Shown: piece by piece, positions 1 through 9,072 of the stretch
Layout: every line of letters starts with the position of its first letter
Numbering within the stretch: the first letter of the stretch is position 1
DNA from: Coemansia sp. RSA 922
Lineage: Eukaryota > Kickxellomycota > Kickxellomycetes > Kickxellales > Kickxellaceae
NCBI GenBank assembly: GCA_027577415.1
Contig: JANBQS010000203.1
Coordinates: 1 to 26,543, forward strand
Length of the DNA: 26,543 bases
Direction of reading: 5' to 3'
Translations under genes and position numbers: made by a program
The notes under the pieces: generated by a model
The model's input: the letters and a program-made list of their open reading frames with translations, nothing else
Told to the model about the DNA's origin: nothing
Databases searched by the model: none

Positions 1-144
1 AGTGGATTAGCTGGAGGAGACATTGGCTAGCTGCGGATCCAAACTGTTGTTGACACGTTTAGGCACTTTTCCTCTTCTCTTCTTTAATTTCTCTGCATTT
101 CTGTACTTTCTCCTCCACTTTTCTGTTGATACACTACGATAGGC

Positions 145-1479
145 ATGGGCGGCTCTCACGAACAAACGGGGACCTTGGGCAGTGTTCTCGATCGACGCTG
201 GAGTGTCATAAAGTACGCAGTCGTATCGCGCGCTATAGTACTCATGCTGGGAGCCGTATCAAATGCCATTATCAACGACTACGACGCATCAACCAGCCTC
301 GTTGTTCCTGACGCGTCTTCAGGGGCTGAGAGCATTCTAGAGACATTGGCGCATGTGTTTGTACGCTGGGACTCTTTCTACTTTTTGCACATTGCTGACG
401 CTGGGTACGTTCACGAGCAGGAGCATGCATTCTTCCCGCTGTTGCCACTGCTAATGCGCTTGGTTGCCGGCACCGTTCTGACGCCACTCGGGGGATGGGT
501 GGACCGGCGAATAGTGTTGGCCATAGCGGGGCTTGTAATTAGCAACGTGTCGTTTGTATTGGCAGCAGCGACGCTGTACGTACTGGGCTGTGCTACACTG
601 CGCAACGAACGACTGGCGTATGTGGCCGCGCTACTGTTTGTAGCTGCACCAGCCAGCGCGTTCATGTCTGCCGTATACACTGAGAGCCTTTTTGCTTGGC
701 TTGTATTCTCAGCTCTGCTGTTGATTGTCCGGCAGCGGTACGTGTGGGCGGCGCTGTGCCTGAGCGCTAGCGGCCTGTGTCGCTCCAATGGCATACTGTA
801 CGCTGGATTCTTTGTGTGGGACTTGGTCGTTTGCAGCGATGCCTGGCGCGGTCGCCACCTTGTGGCTCTAGCGGTACGAACAGTGCGTGCTGCGATACTG
901 GTAGCAATATCGACGCTGGGCTTTGTCGCATTCCAAGCATATGGACATCGTACGTTCTGCCAACAGCCGGCTGAAGCGACAGCTGTTCCCAGACCATACT
1001 GCGATTCTGCGCTATCGACTGTTTACAGCTTTGTGCAGGCCGAGTACTGGGACGTGGGATTTTTGAGATACTACACCGTGCGTCAACTGCCCAACTTTGC
1101 CCTGGCAGCACCCATGGTTGTACTGTCGCTTGCTGGGCTGTACACATACGCAGCATTCGACCCGCTACGTATAGCGACCCTGGGCTGGCGACAGCGCAGA
1201 TCTGTCGCGGGCATTGTCGTGCCATTGGAGGCTGCATTCTTTAGGCGTGAGCTGCTGCCACATGTGTATCTGTGGGCGCTGCTGCTCTTTGTAGCCATGA
1301 CGACGATGCACGTGCAGGTCGTGACGCGGTTCTTCTCCAGCGTGCCCATTATGTTCTGGTTCGCAGCACACGCAGTGACTAGTGGGAACTGGTGGCAGCA
1401 GCGAATGGTGGTTGGCTACTTTGTCGCATACGGGCTGGCTGGCGTCGTCTTGTTTAGCAATTTTTTCCCGCCCGCCTGA
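145..1479 (+). CDS. GPI18: GPI mannosyltransferase 2 (PIG-V/GPI18 family)
   Basis: Predicted ER multi-pass enzyme that adds the second mannose (alpha-1,6) to the glycosylphosphatidylinositol anchor precursor, using dolichol-phosphate mannose. It is an intronless frame of 444 residues, close to the usual fungal PIG-V length. The luminal hallmark is visible at residues 73-100: an RWDSFYF core, then HIADAGY, then an acidic residue and AFFPLLPLL, matching the WD...GY...E...AFFPLxP signature of this family. About eight to ten hydrophobic segments follow, and the chain ends in a hydrophobic stretch just before the stop. The start at 145 is the first ATG in frame and leads directly into the cytoplasmic N-terminus. 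A second gene on the same strand begins 385 bases downstream. The family is clear from the motif; orthology to yeast Gpi18 rather than another PIG-V-like enzyme is inferred. Confidence 0.9.
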   Translation: MGGSHEQTGTLGSVLDRRWSVIKYAVVSRAIVLMLGAVSNAIINDYDASTSLVVPDASSGAESILETLAHVFVRWDSFYFLHIADAGYVHEQEHAFFPLLPLLMRLVAGTVLTPLGGWVDRRIVLAIAGLVISNVSFVLAAATLYVLGCATLRNERLAYVAALLFVAAPASAFMSAVYTESLFAWLVFSALLLIVRQRYVWAALCLSASGLCRSNGILYAGFFVWDLVVCSDAWRGRHLVALAVRTVRAAILVAISTLGFVAFQAYGHRTFCQQPAEATAVPRPYCDSALSTVYSFVQAEYWDVGFLRYYTVRQLPNFALAAPMVVLSLAGLYTYAAFDPLRIATLGWRQRRSVAGIVVPLEAAFFRRELLPHVYLWALLLFVAMTTMHVQVVTRFFSSVPIMFWFAAHAVTSGNWWQQRMVVGYFVAYGLAGVVLFSNFFPPA

Positions 1480-1864
1480 CGAGAGAGAAAAAATTTTCAA
1501 ACCTGTAGTCTGGGCGATGATTCACTAGGGGAAGAAAAAATTTTCTCCTCCGCCTAAACGCTAGAAGCTGAGTGACGGGCCCACACTTCCCAGGCAGTGC
1601 GACTGTGCGCATTTCGCTTCTACGACTTCCGTTAATCTCATTCCCCTGTTTTTTTTCTCGCAATGTCGCTACTCTCTTTAATTCCAGCCTAATACCCTCT
1701 TTTACAACTCTTACACACACACGCTAGCCTGTCAGTCCGTTGTCGCTCCGTTTCTCTGCTGCCCACGCCCGTGCCTGATCCCCTCTGCCTGTCCGTGCGC
1801 ACCTGCCAGACGGCTATCAACTGCCCTTAATCGCCAGCCAGTCATTGACCTGCATAGACGCACC
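1480..1864. other. Intergenic region with two AGAAAAAATTTTC copies
   Basis: This 385-base gap separates the GPI18 stop from the next start. Its left end carries two identical 13-mers, AGAAAAAATTTTC, at 1486-1498 and 1533-1545. Both are nearly palindromic A-tract/T-tract junctions lying within 70 bases of the stop codon. The right half is pyrimidine-rich (roughly 1600-1800) and ends in an ACC ATGG start context, as expected for a fungal promoter/5' UTR. I see no gene here. Confidence 0.5.
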
Positions 1865-2845
1865 ATGGACGTGCATGCTGATAACCAGCTTGACGGCGAG
1901 CTGCTGAGCAAGCTCAAGACGGTGTTTGGGCGCGCCATAGCCGATCTTAACGCTGCTGAGGGCTTGGACGTACAGCTGCACCAGTTTGCCTCGGCATTGG
2001 ACACTGAGAGTCGCACTATCAACCGACTACTGGCGGCAGTTGTCAAGGAGACCGTAGCACCACGTCGTCTATCGCCATCTGCGTCTCCCACGATCAGCAT
2101 GCGCGGTACTTCGGTGCATGGCAGCTACCCCGGCGGGTACTCGCCAGCGATCGACGCGGCTGTTGGCATCCCTCGCCGTGGGCGGCTTCCGTCAGCTGGA
2201 GTTGGCGCCTCAGGCGTAGACCTCGACCATGTGCGCAGTCTGATGGAGGCAATTGAAATTGTGTCGCCACACATGGTTGGCGCCGACCTGACTGGCTGTG
2301 GGTCGCCAATCCCCGACTCGCGCAGTGGCTGGTCGCTGCCTGGCCAGGCTGCGCACGGTCTGTCGGAGCATCATGAGCCGCCAGGGTCATTTGGGGCAGC
2401 AGTCTCTTCTGCTACTGCTGCTGTTGACGTGCACTTGCAGGCTGCGAGGAATCGGCGCACGTCAGCACAGACTGCGCACATGGCGGGCATTCCGATCCGC
2501 CCGTCGCGCCCCCGCGGCCGAGGCGGACATATTGATCCGGCAGAGTTTGCAGAGTACGCTGTTGCTCATATGCGTCCAAGCCCTCGCTTCACGCCCATGG
2601 GTCACGGCTTCCCGCTCGGTTCGTCTATGACCAGCGAGCCGCGCTCGTCTCTGCCGCGCTCTCTCCGCACTGCACACCTCGGTCAGCATTTCCCCGACGC
2701 TGGTCGTCACCCGCCACCAGTGCACCTGCCTAGACAGCACGCACTAGATGAGATGCGGCAGGCATCGTCCTCTGCCCATTTGGCACGCCCGGAGCGACGC
2801 TCGCCACATCATGAAGGGCTTCCGCCGGATGGCAATGGTCAGTGA
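1865..2845 (+). CDS. Unrecognised His/Pro/Ser-rich protein with helical N-terminus
   Basis: A 326-residue uninterrupted frame with a strong start context (cacc ATGG) and GC-rich third positions like the neighbouring genes, so I consider it a real gene. I do not recognise the family. Residues 1-65 look like two amphipathic helices (heptad-like Leu/Val/Ile around LLSKLKTVFGRAI and FASALDTESRTINRLLAAVV). The rest is low-complexity and probably disordered: rich in Ser, Pro, Gly, Arg and His, with a basic RPRGRGG patch near residue 217 and His-rich segments over the last 80 residues. No signal peptide or membrane segment is visible. The helical N-terminus plus disordered tail would fit a small subunit or adaptor, but that is a guess. 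It is transcribed toward the aminotransferase on the opposite strand, with 138 bases between the stops. Confidence 0.6.
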   Translation: MDVHADNQLDGELLSKLKTVFGRAIADLNAAEGLDVQLHQFASALDTESRTINRLLAAVVKETVAPRRLSPSASPTISMRGTSVHGSYPGGYSPAIDAAVGIPRRGRLPSAGVGASGVDLDHVRSLMEAIEIVSPHMVGADLTGCGSPIPDSRSGWSLPGQAAHGLSEHHEPPGSFGAAVSSATAAVDVHLQAARNRRTSAQTAHMAGIPIRPSRPRGRGGHIDPAEFAEYAVAHMRPSPRFTPMGHGFPLGSSMTSEPRSSLPRSLRTAHLGQHFPDAGRHPPPVHLPRQHALDEMRQASSSAHLARPERRSPHHEGLPPDGNGQ

Positions 2846-2983
2846 GCTTGCGATTCGATACATGTAATCTTCTTTTTTTTTGGGGGCCGTATGTACATGA
2901 CATCAATATATGCTTATACATTTCAATTCAGTAACACACAGGCACTACTCGTGCGCTCTTGGCTGCAACCAGCACAAAATCGC

Positions 2984-4390
2984 TCACGACGTCTCCTGCA
3001 GATAACGCTTCAAAGACTGCAGGCACTTGGCCGCTTCATCGAGTCCCTCGTCGGTTTTGCAGAACGCAAAGCGGATGTAGTCGTTGGCCAAGTGCTTGTG
3101 CGGCTCAGAGTAAAACTCGGTGGGCGGGATGCCAGAAACGCCAAACTCCTTGATAAAGAAGTACACGAGCTTAAAGTTGGCGCCGCGCTCTTCAATAAAG
3201 TCTGGGAATTGGTAGTCGCTAGGTATCTTTATAGCGGCGGCATTGACCAGCAGGTAGTATGCGCCATCGGGCACTACGTACGGAAGTCCCACGTCGTCAA
3301 AGATGGCCATCAGGCGGTTGCGCCGACGCTCGTACTCTTGGCACTGGATGTTCAAAAAGTCGTTCTCCTTGGCTATTTTGAATGCGGAGGCGACACCTTC
3401 TTGCAAGGGCGTATTGCTAGTAAACACGATGCGAGTGTGAGCAGACAGCGTGGGCTGGATCAGCTCAGCTGGGCCTACCGACCATCCAACACGCCAGCCA
3501 GTCACGCCAAACATCTTTCCAGCCGAGCCCACAGTAACTGTGCGCTCCCACATACCAGGAAGCGTAGCAATAGAAATGTGCTCAACGCCATACGTAAGAT
3601 GCTCGTATACCTCGTCGGCAAGTATTAGCAAGTTGTGGCGAGCAGCAATCGCACCGATCTGCTCCAGCTCCTCGCGAGAGAACACCTTTCCAACAGGGTT
3701 GTGCGGAGTATTGACGACGATGATGCGCGTGTTCTCATTGATGGCAGCCTCGAGCTCCTCCATGTCGAGCTTCCAGTCGTGGCTCGATATAACATCCTTG
3801 GCTGGGTCCTTGTCTGCACACTGCACGCGCAGCGGCACATAGACAGGCTTTCCTCCAGACATGATGATGTTGGGCGTGTACTGGTCAAAGGCAGGCTCCA
3901 TGAGGATGACCTCTTGCCCCTTGCCATGCTCCAAAAATGCCGTGAACACAGACAGCAAGGCCTCATTAGCGCCAGCGTGGATGCTCAACTCAGAGCTTGG
4001 GTCGATGGGCCGAGCTAGTCGATTAGCAAAGTGGATCCCCACTTGCTCGAGTAATCCGGGGCGACCGCGAGGAGGCGCATACTGGTTGTGTGTGTTTTCC
4101 ACCAGGGCCTCTTGGGCAGCACGCTTGATAAACTCCTTGGGTGGGTAGCTCATGTAGCCCTGACCGAGGTTGACGGCGTTGACCGAGGCAGCAACTTGGT
4201 TCATCATAGTCCACACATCAAGACCGGTTGATGCGTATTGTGGCGAAGGAACTGGTGTGGGCCGATGGCTTTTCGGCTCACTGGCTGCGTTGGTGGACAG
4301 GGTCATTGGTTTTGTGAGCGAGAGTCGGAGAAGAGGCGAGAGATAAGCGCGTTGGACTGCGGAGCGAGTTACGTTACTCAAGATAAGCAT
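2984..4390 (-). CDS. BNA3: Kynurenine aminotransferase / glutamine transaminase K-like (class I/II PLP aminotransferase)
   Basis: PLP-dependent transaminase of the KAT/cysteine-S-conjugate lyase group, converting kynurenine to kynurenic acid with a 2-oxo acid acceptor. It is 468 residues long. Class I/II landmarks are intact: NTPHNPVGK with Asn231, ILADEVYE with Asp259 and Tyr262, SAGKMFGVTGWRVGW with the Schiff-base Lys292, and YIRFAFCK with the carboxylate-binding Arg440. The first 28 residues are rich in Leu, Arg and Ser with no acidic residue, then a second Met (MTLSTNAASE; codon at 4304-4306) opens the typical cytosolic-type start. This looks like a mitochondrial presequence with an optional internal start. 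It lies downstream of the beta-tubulin gene on the same strand with 222 bases between. The exact amino-donor preference cannot be read from sequence; BNA3-like is the best family call. Confidence 0.92.
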   Translation of the reverse strand: MLILSNVTRSAVQRAYLSPLLRLSLTKPMTLSTNAASEPKSHRPTPVPSPQYASTGLDVWTMMNQVAASVNAVNLGQGYMSYPPKEFIKRAAQEALVENTHNQYAPPRGRPGLLEQVGIHFANRLARPIDPSSELSIHAGANEALLSVFTAFLEHGKGQEVILMEPAFDQYTPNIIMSGGKPVYVPLRVQCADKDPAKDVISSHDWKLDMEELEAAINENTRIIVVNTPHNPVGKVFSREELEQIGAIAARHNLLILADEVYEHLTYGVEHISIATLPGMWERTVTVGSAGKMFGVTGWRVGWSVGPAELIQPTLSAHTRIVFTSNTPLQEGVASAFKIAKENDFLNIQCQEYERRRNRLMAIFDDVGLPYVVPDGAYYLLVNAAAIKIPSDYQFPDFIEERGANFKLVYFFIKEFGVSGIPPTEFYSEPHKHLANDYIRFAFCKTDEGLDEAAKCLQSLKRYLQETS

Positions 4391-4612
4391 CTAGCGAAAT
4401 TCGATTAGAGAAATGAATTCAAAGCAAAGGAACATCAGGAGCAAAGAAGAACCTTATCGCATACCTCCCACATGTCGTCATCGACGCTAGTGAATCACCA
4501 CCATAGACAACTTGATCGCACACCTTGCTTATCACATATCGTGCATGCAGATGATGCAAGCAGCAACAAATGAATTGAAAAATTAATATTGAGAAGATTA
4601 ACCAGTGGTGAC

Positions 4613-6137
4613 TTAGTACTCGCCTTCGGCATGCTCGTCGACGGGCATATCATTGGCACCAGCATCTCCCTCGTAGCCACCCTCGTCATAGGTGGCATAC
4701 TCCTCATCTTCCACACCGGCATCCTGGTACTGCTTGTACTCGTTGATAAGGTCGTTGATGTTGCTCTCAGCCTCGGTGAACTCCATCTCGTCCATGCCCT
4801 CGTCGGTGAACCAGTGAATAAAGGCCTTGCGCCTGAAGATCTTGCCGAACTGCTCTCCAATGCGGAAGAATGCCTCCTGGATGGCCGTGTTGTTGCCCAA
4901 GAAGGTGGCCGCGATGTCCATGTCGACTGGGGGGACGTCGCACACGGCGATCTGGGTCGAGTTGGGAATCCACTCGACAAACGAGGACACGTTCTTTGCA
5001 GTGTAGCTCGAGATGGTGTCCTCGCACTCCTTGACCGACACCTTGCCGCGGAACATCGTAGCGCAGGTCAGGTAGCGGCCGTGACGCGGGTCGATGTTGA
5101 CCAGCATGTTCTGAGCGCCGTACATCTGTTGGCAGAGATCGGGGACCGTGACGTTGCGGTAGCTCATAGCCTTGGCACCCGTCAGGGGCGCAATGCCAGA
5201 GAGAAGGAAGTGCAGACGTGGGAAGGGCACCATGTTGACTGCCAGCTTGCGCAAGTCGGCATTGAGCTGGCCAGGGAAGCGCAACGACGTTGTCACGCCA
5301 GACATAACCTTGGCAACGAGCGCGTTCAGGTCACTGTGCACAGGCGACTTGATCTTTAGCGAGTCGAGGCAGATACGCGTCAGCGCATCGTTGTCCAGGC
5401 AGAAGGTCATGTCCGAGTTTTCAATCAAGTGGTGGATGGACAGCACCGAGTTGTAGGGCTCAATAACCGCCTCGGACGACGACTGCGAGGGCATGACAGT
5501 AAAGGTGGACACCATCCGGTCGGGGTACTCTTCACGGATCTTCTGGAGCATGAGAGAGCCCATGCCCGAGCCAGTACCACCACCAATAGAGTGGCAAAGC
5601 TGGAAGCCTGACAGCAGGTCGCAGTTCTCGACGTCGCGGCGGATGGTATCTAGCACCTGGTCCAGCAGCTCGGCACCCTCCGTATAGAAGCCCTTGGCCC
5701 AGTTGTTGCCAGCACCGCTGCCGGCATTCACCAGACTATCTGGACGGAACAGCCCGCCGTACTTGCCATGCTTGATGTTGTTGAGCACACCAGGCTCTAG
5801 ATCGACAGCCACGACACGAGGAACAAAACGTTGGTTGGCGGCCTCGGTAAAGTAGACGTTTGCGCGCTCAATCTGGTTGCTGTTATTTCCAACAAACTTG
5901 CCTTCAGTGTTGATTCCGTGCTCCTGGATAATGTTTTCCCAGAATGCAGCACCAATCTGGTTACCGCACTGGCCTATAATATTCAGTTCCGATATACGTG
6001 GCAGCAAGGGATTAGCATGAGAAACATTGTCAAGGACCCGTGGGATTGAAGGGACGGGAGCATGATCCGGCCACAATGGGGCTAAAAGGGACGTGCGACA
6101 CCAACTTACCCATTTGAAGCGTTATGATTTCCCTCAT
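4613..6137 (-). CDS. Divergent beta-tubulin, two exons
   Basis: Beta subunit of the tubulin heterodimer. Exon 1 is 6137-6110 (28 nt, encoding MREIITLQM plus the first base of Gly10), intron 6109-5974 (136 nt, donor GTAAGTT, acceptor TATAG), exon 2 5973-4613. The spliced product has 462 residues, about 15 more than typical. The MREI N-terminus, GQCGNQIG, the GTP-binding GGGTGSG loop (140-146), the [21 protein letters not shown] region and the helix H12 segment [14 protein letters not shown] are conserved, so it should fold and bind GTP. Many otherwise invariant positions differ: Thr6, Met198 (usually Glu) and an altered M-loop after APLT (GAK instead of SRG). The acidic tail is long and ends in EGEY. 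It is probably a second, fast-evolving beta-tubulin, though it could be the only one. The frame opening at 6076 reads through the intron and is not the real start. Confidence 0.96.
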
Positions 6138-6851
6138 TGTTTTGCTGTTGTTTACTTCTGCTACCGCTGTTGCTGCTACCAAGCCACGATGGAGTGGAGA
6201 AAAATGGTAAAAATAAACAAGTCGATAATAAGCGTTAGTCAGTCATAAGCGGCGTACTTTGTTTTGAAGGGGTAAAAAAAATAGCACTCTCACTCTCGCC
6301 TTTAGACAGAGGCTCAGGCTGGGCACCAAAACAGACTCGCACTCAGTATATGGCACTATACACACAACCCCCAACCAAGCAAAGCTGGAGAGAAATGCAG
6401 CGAGTGTTCGAATTGACGTCGACTTGCTCAAAAAAATGAACAGAAACTGGCGGCCAGTTTAACGATGGATGCGTACTTACAAGTGAGAAAAGCTTTGAGC
6501 CGAAATTATTTATGATTAAAGCGGAGAAGAGATGCAGAAAGGAGGAGGGGATAGGACGCGCCGAAATAGTAGGACGGAAATGGGGAGAGTCAGCGCCGCT
6601 CCTCTCCCGTTCGCCACATGTCGACCCTCTTCCTAAAACGAGGAAAAAAATAAATATAGCGCCAAACATGTTTTTTTTAGTGGCGGGGCGCCAAAACATG
6701 GTCCCACCGCTGCAACGGCCCATCGCTTGCTTTGTTTTGGCCGTTTCAATTTGGAGAACTGCAGTAAGTTCGCAGTAGATAAATCGCAAAAGCTCGGGCT
6801 GGACCAAACAGTTCTAGTGATTTAAGAAGAAGCTCAACTACGAGCTAAAAT
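6138..6851. other. Intergenic region upstream of beta-tubulin
   Basis: This 714-base region lies between the PTPA stop and the beta-tubulin start, both on the minus strand, so it contains the PTPA 3' end and the beta-tubulin promoter. It is AT-rich with homopolymer runs. It contains a cluster of GCGCCRAA-type motifs (listed separately). The open frames inside it have skewed composition and no recognisable family, so I see no gene. Confidence 0.55.
6558..6700. promoter_or_regulatory. Cluster of three E2F/MBF-like GCGCC(R)AA motifs
   Basis: On the + strand as read, GCGCCGAAA is at 6558-6566, GCGCCAAACATG at 6659-6670 and GGCGCCAAAACATG at 6687-6700. The last two share GCGCCAAA, an exact match to the E2F consensus TTTSSCGC on the opposite strand. 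They lie about 420-565 bases upstream of the beta-tubulin ATG. The role as a cell-cycle control element is inferred from motif identity only. Confidence 0.4.
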
Positions 6852-7760
6852 CTAGGCAGAGGAGAACGAAAGCAAGCTGCCAAACACGAGATGCTGGACT
6901 ACTGGAAACTTGCCCAGCACTTCGGCTTTGTACATCTTGCCGAGACCCTGGTTGACCTTCTCCCACCGTGGCACGCCAGAGATGTCATAGAGCTGTCTAG
7001 AGTGCTCAAAGAACGGCCCGCGCTTCATTTCGCTGATGAAGCGAATGCCTTGCAAATACAAGTACTCGTCGCCCTCGCGATCAATAAGCCCCTTGTCGAG
7101 GCTGGCGGCAGGCGTCGTTTCGCTGCCTATAAACTGCGCACTGCCAAAGTAGAATGGCAGGAACTGAAAGTCGTCTAGTCCCCACACGCCGTGGCTCCCA
7201 GCTGGCTCAAGCTTGTATATGCGCTGTAGCTGCTGGCACAGCTGAATGTACTGTCTGAACACGGTCAGCACTATTGCCACAGAGTCAGATGGCTCTAGAA
7301 AGCCAATCTTGCACAGACACAGGAGCCACATAACAAACGAGAGCTCGTGTCCCGAGCCGTAGTCAATGCGAGTGGCGTTTCCAAATGACGCTACAAGATA
7401 CGACGCCAGCTCGGGTGCTGCATCGTGGCGCTCGACGGGCAGAAGCTCGCGCAGCAGTTGCTCGACCTGCTGCTGGAGCTCGGCTTCCCAGCTGCGAAAC
7501 GACCTGTTCCCGAACCTCGACGATGTCGTCATATCTGGCGGATACTTGTTGATCCAGGATTCAGCCTGGCTAAGCAGGCGCACAATGCCCTCCACTTGGG
7601 GCGACAAGGCGCCAACAGAGGATACTCGTCTGCCCTGCACGCTTTGGCTGAGTTGTTCGACAAAGCTGACGATTTCAATGTACGCTGACGAGGCCAGCCA
7701 CTGGCTCATGTCCTTTGGGTCCAAGATCCGGCGCTGCGGCGTTTGGTATGTGCTAGTCAT
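6852..7760 (-). CDS. Serine/threonine phosphatase 2A activator (PTPA / RRD family peptidyl-prolyl isomerase)
   Basis: Cytosolic/nuclear activator of the PP2A catalytic subunit, of the RRD1/RRD2 (PTPA) family with ATP- and PP2A-dependent prolyl isomerase activity. The 302-residue product contains the family hallmarks: IDYGSGHEL (132-140), GVWGLDDFQFLPFYFGSAQ (191-209), GPFFEHS.QLYDISGVP.W.KVN.GL.KMYKAEVL (248-282) and KFPVVQH.VFGSLL at the C-terminus. I chose the ATG at 7758-7760 (MTSTYQTP), because RRD proteins begin shortly before the ILDP segment. The longer frame to 7832 adds 24 residues of non-family sequence. Sequence alone does not decide between the RRD1 and RRD2 branches. The gene is complete. 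Confidence 0.94.
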   Translation of the reverse strand: MTSTYQTPQRRILDPKDMSQWLASSAYIEIVSFVEQLSQSVQGRRVSSVGALSPQVEGIVRLLSQAESWINKYPPDMTTSSRFGNRSFRSWEAELQQQVEQLLRELLPVERHDAAPELASYLVASFGNATRIDYGSGHELSFVMWLLCLCKIGFLEPSDSVAIVLTVFRQYIQLCQQLQRIYKLEPAGSHGVWGLDDFQFLPFYFGSAQFIGSETTPAASLDKGLIDREGDEYLYLQGIRFISEMKRGPFFEHSRQLYDISGVPRWEKVNQGLGKMYKAEVLGKFPVVQHLVFGSLLSFSSA

Positions 7761-7981
7761 TCTTTTTAATGTGGTCGAAATATGGACCACAGTGTTAAAC
7801 ACGATTACGCCAGAGCATTTGCTGCCACGCATAGAGGTAGCTAAACTATGGCTGCGCTAGACAACACGGTCAGACGGCTCTCGCTCATTTTTAACATAGA
7901 AACAATACTTGTTATGTCAAGGACTTCAAAACCAAGCTAATAAAAAAAGACTGCAAAATTGATATGTTTAGCACCGTCAGA

Positions 7982-8782
7982 TTACGCCGACGTATCCATC
8001 TCAGCAGTGTCCTGGCCACGGCGAGCAGCCCGAGGCGTATAAAACTCTGTAACTCCTTGTCTGAACCTGTACGACTGCTCCTTCTCAACGCGCTCGTTGG
8101 GTCTGGCGTAGTTGCGGAGATATTCAACGTTGCCCTTGGTGATAACGCAGACATCGACGTTGGATCCCGAGCCCAGATCGTTAAAGATACCCGCCTCGAT
8201 GGCATCCTTAACCATCTCAACGGCCTCCTCCCGCGACATACCAGGCTGCCAGCGCGACTCAAATACGGACATGGCGGCCAAGGAGCCCGAGCCCATGGTC
8301 ACATAGGGCAGCTTGTCCGTCGAGCCGTGCGGGTAAACAGTAAACAAGTGAGGTCCAGTTGAGTCGTATCCACCAAGAACCAGGGCTGCGCCGATGTGTC
8401 CGTGGTATTTGAACAGATGCTGCTTGAGCATCGTCATCGCCGCCACTACACGTGGCTCACGCCCAGTGTTTAGCGAGTGCAACGCCAGCTGCGAGCTAAT
8501 CATATTCGTCGTAAACTCGGTATCGGCAGCCGTACCAGCACCACAGCAATACATGTTTGGCGCCAAGTAGTGGATCTTTTCGCAGTTCTTGTCAGCGACA
8601 ATAGGTCCCGCGGTAGCACGCGTATCGGCACCCAACACTAGGCCGTCCTTGTAGATAAGACCAACGATAGTAGTTCCCGTCTTTGTAGCAGTGGGCAGCT
8701 TGTAGCCCTTGTCGCCCAAAAGCTGATTTCTCTTTACATTGTCGAACTTGAATCCCGAAGAGGGCTCTATCTGAGGCGCCAT
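7982..8782 (-). CDS. PUP1: 20S proteasome subunit beta-2 (trypsin-like active site)
   Basis: Catalytic beta-2 subunit of the 20S core particle, responsible for trypsin-like cleavage. The 266-residue precursor has a 36-residue propeptide ending in KTG, and the mature enzyme starts at Thr37 ([11 protein letters not shown]). Counting from that Thr as residue 1, the catalytic Asp17 (in ADTRAT) and Lys33 (in NCEKIHYL) are both present, as are the GSGS segment and the [11 protein letters not shown] strand near the C-terminus. The C-terminal arm after residue 225 is characteristic of beta-2, which wraps around beta-3. It is divergent from the DUF1748 gene at 9073, with 290 bases between the two starts. 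I found no exact GGTGGCAAA proteasome element there. Confidence 0.97.
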   Translation of the reverse strand: MAPQIEPSSGFKFDNVKRNQLLGDKGYKLPTATKTGTTIVGLIYKDGLVLGADTRATAGPIVADKNCEKIHYLAPNMYCCGAGTAADTEFTTNMISSQLALHSLNTGREPRVVAAMTMLKQHLFKYHGHIGAALVLGGYDSTGPHLFTVYPHGSTDKLPYVTMGSGSLAAMSVFESRWQPGMSREEAVEMVKDAIEAGIFNDLGSGSNVDVCVITKGNVEYLRNYARPNERVEKEQSYRFRQGVTEFYTPRAARRGQDTAEMDTSA

Positions 8783-9072
8783 TGGTTGCAGCTAAAAATG
8801 CAAGTATCCGATTGCAGAAGAGAAAATGTTGAAGAGTGTAGACACGAGATTATAAATTCAGTTGCAAGAGTTGTAGGAGGCAAACGAAGCACACGCAAGC
8901 AGTCAGGCAAGGTGGTGGCCTCGTCAGCACCTGTATTTAATCCAAATCAGCATGGTGATCGACTTGCTTCAGGCGCCAAGAAATATGCGCCCGTCGACGT
9001 TCAACAGTCCACAATTCAAATTTGTTGCTTGTACTCTTTTTATACTTTACTTTTAAACTATAAAATTCACAA

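Noticed and set aside
1..144. Possible end of an upstream gene at the left edge
   Set aside because: No frame with coding character reaches this edge; it reads as the pyrimidine-rich promoter/leader of GPI18.
2094..2390. 98-residue frame on the minus strand inside the unknown gene
   Set aside because: The + strand frame is longer, has the better start context and coding-like third positions.
2891..3628. 245-residue frame on the + strand
   Set aside because: Entirely antisense to the conserved aminotransferase; an open-frame shadow of its codon bias.
4589..5359. 256-residue frame on the + strand
   Set aside because: Antisense to the beta-tubulin exon 2; no family features.
6400..6420. GTTCGAATT resembling a tRNA B box
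   Set aside because: No matching A box or cloverleaf around it; no tRNA gene supported anywhere in the window.
6343..6807. 154-residue frame on the minus strand upstream of beta-tubulin
   Set aside because: AT-rich, Phe/Ile/Ser-skewed composition, no domain, and it covers the promoter motif cluster; more likely a chance frame.
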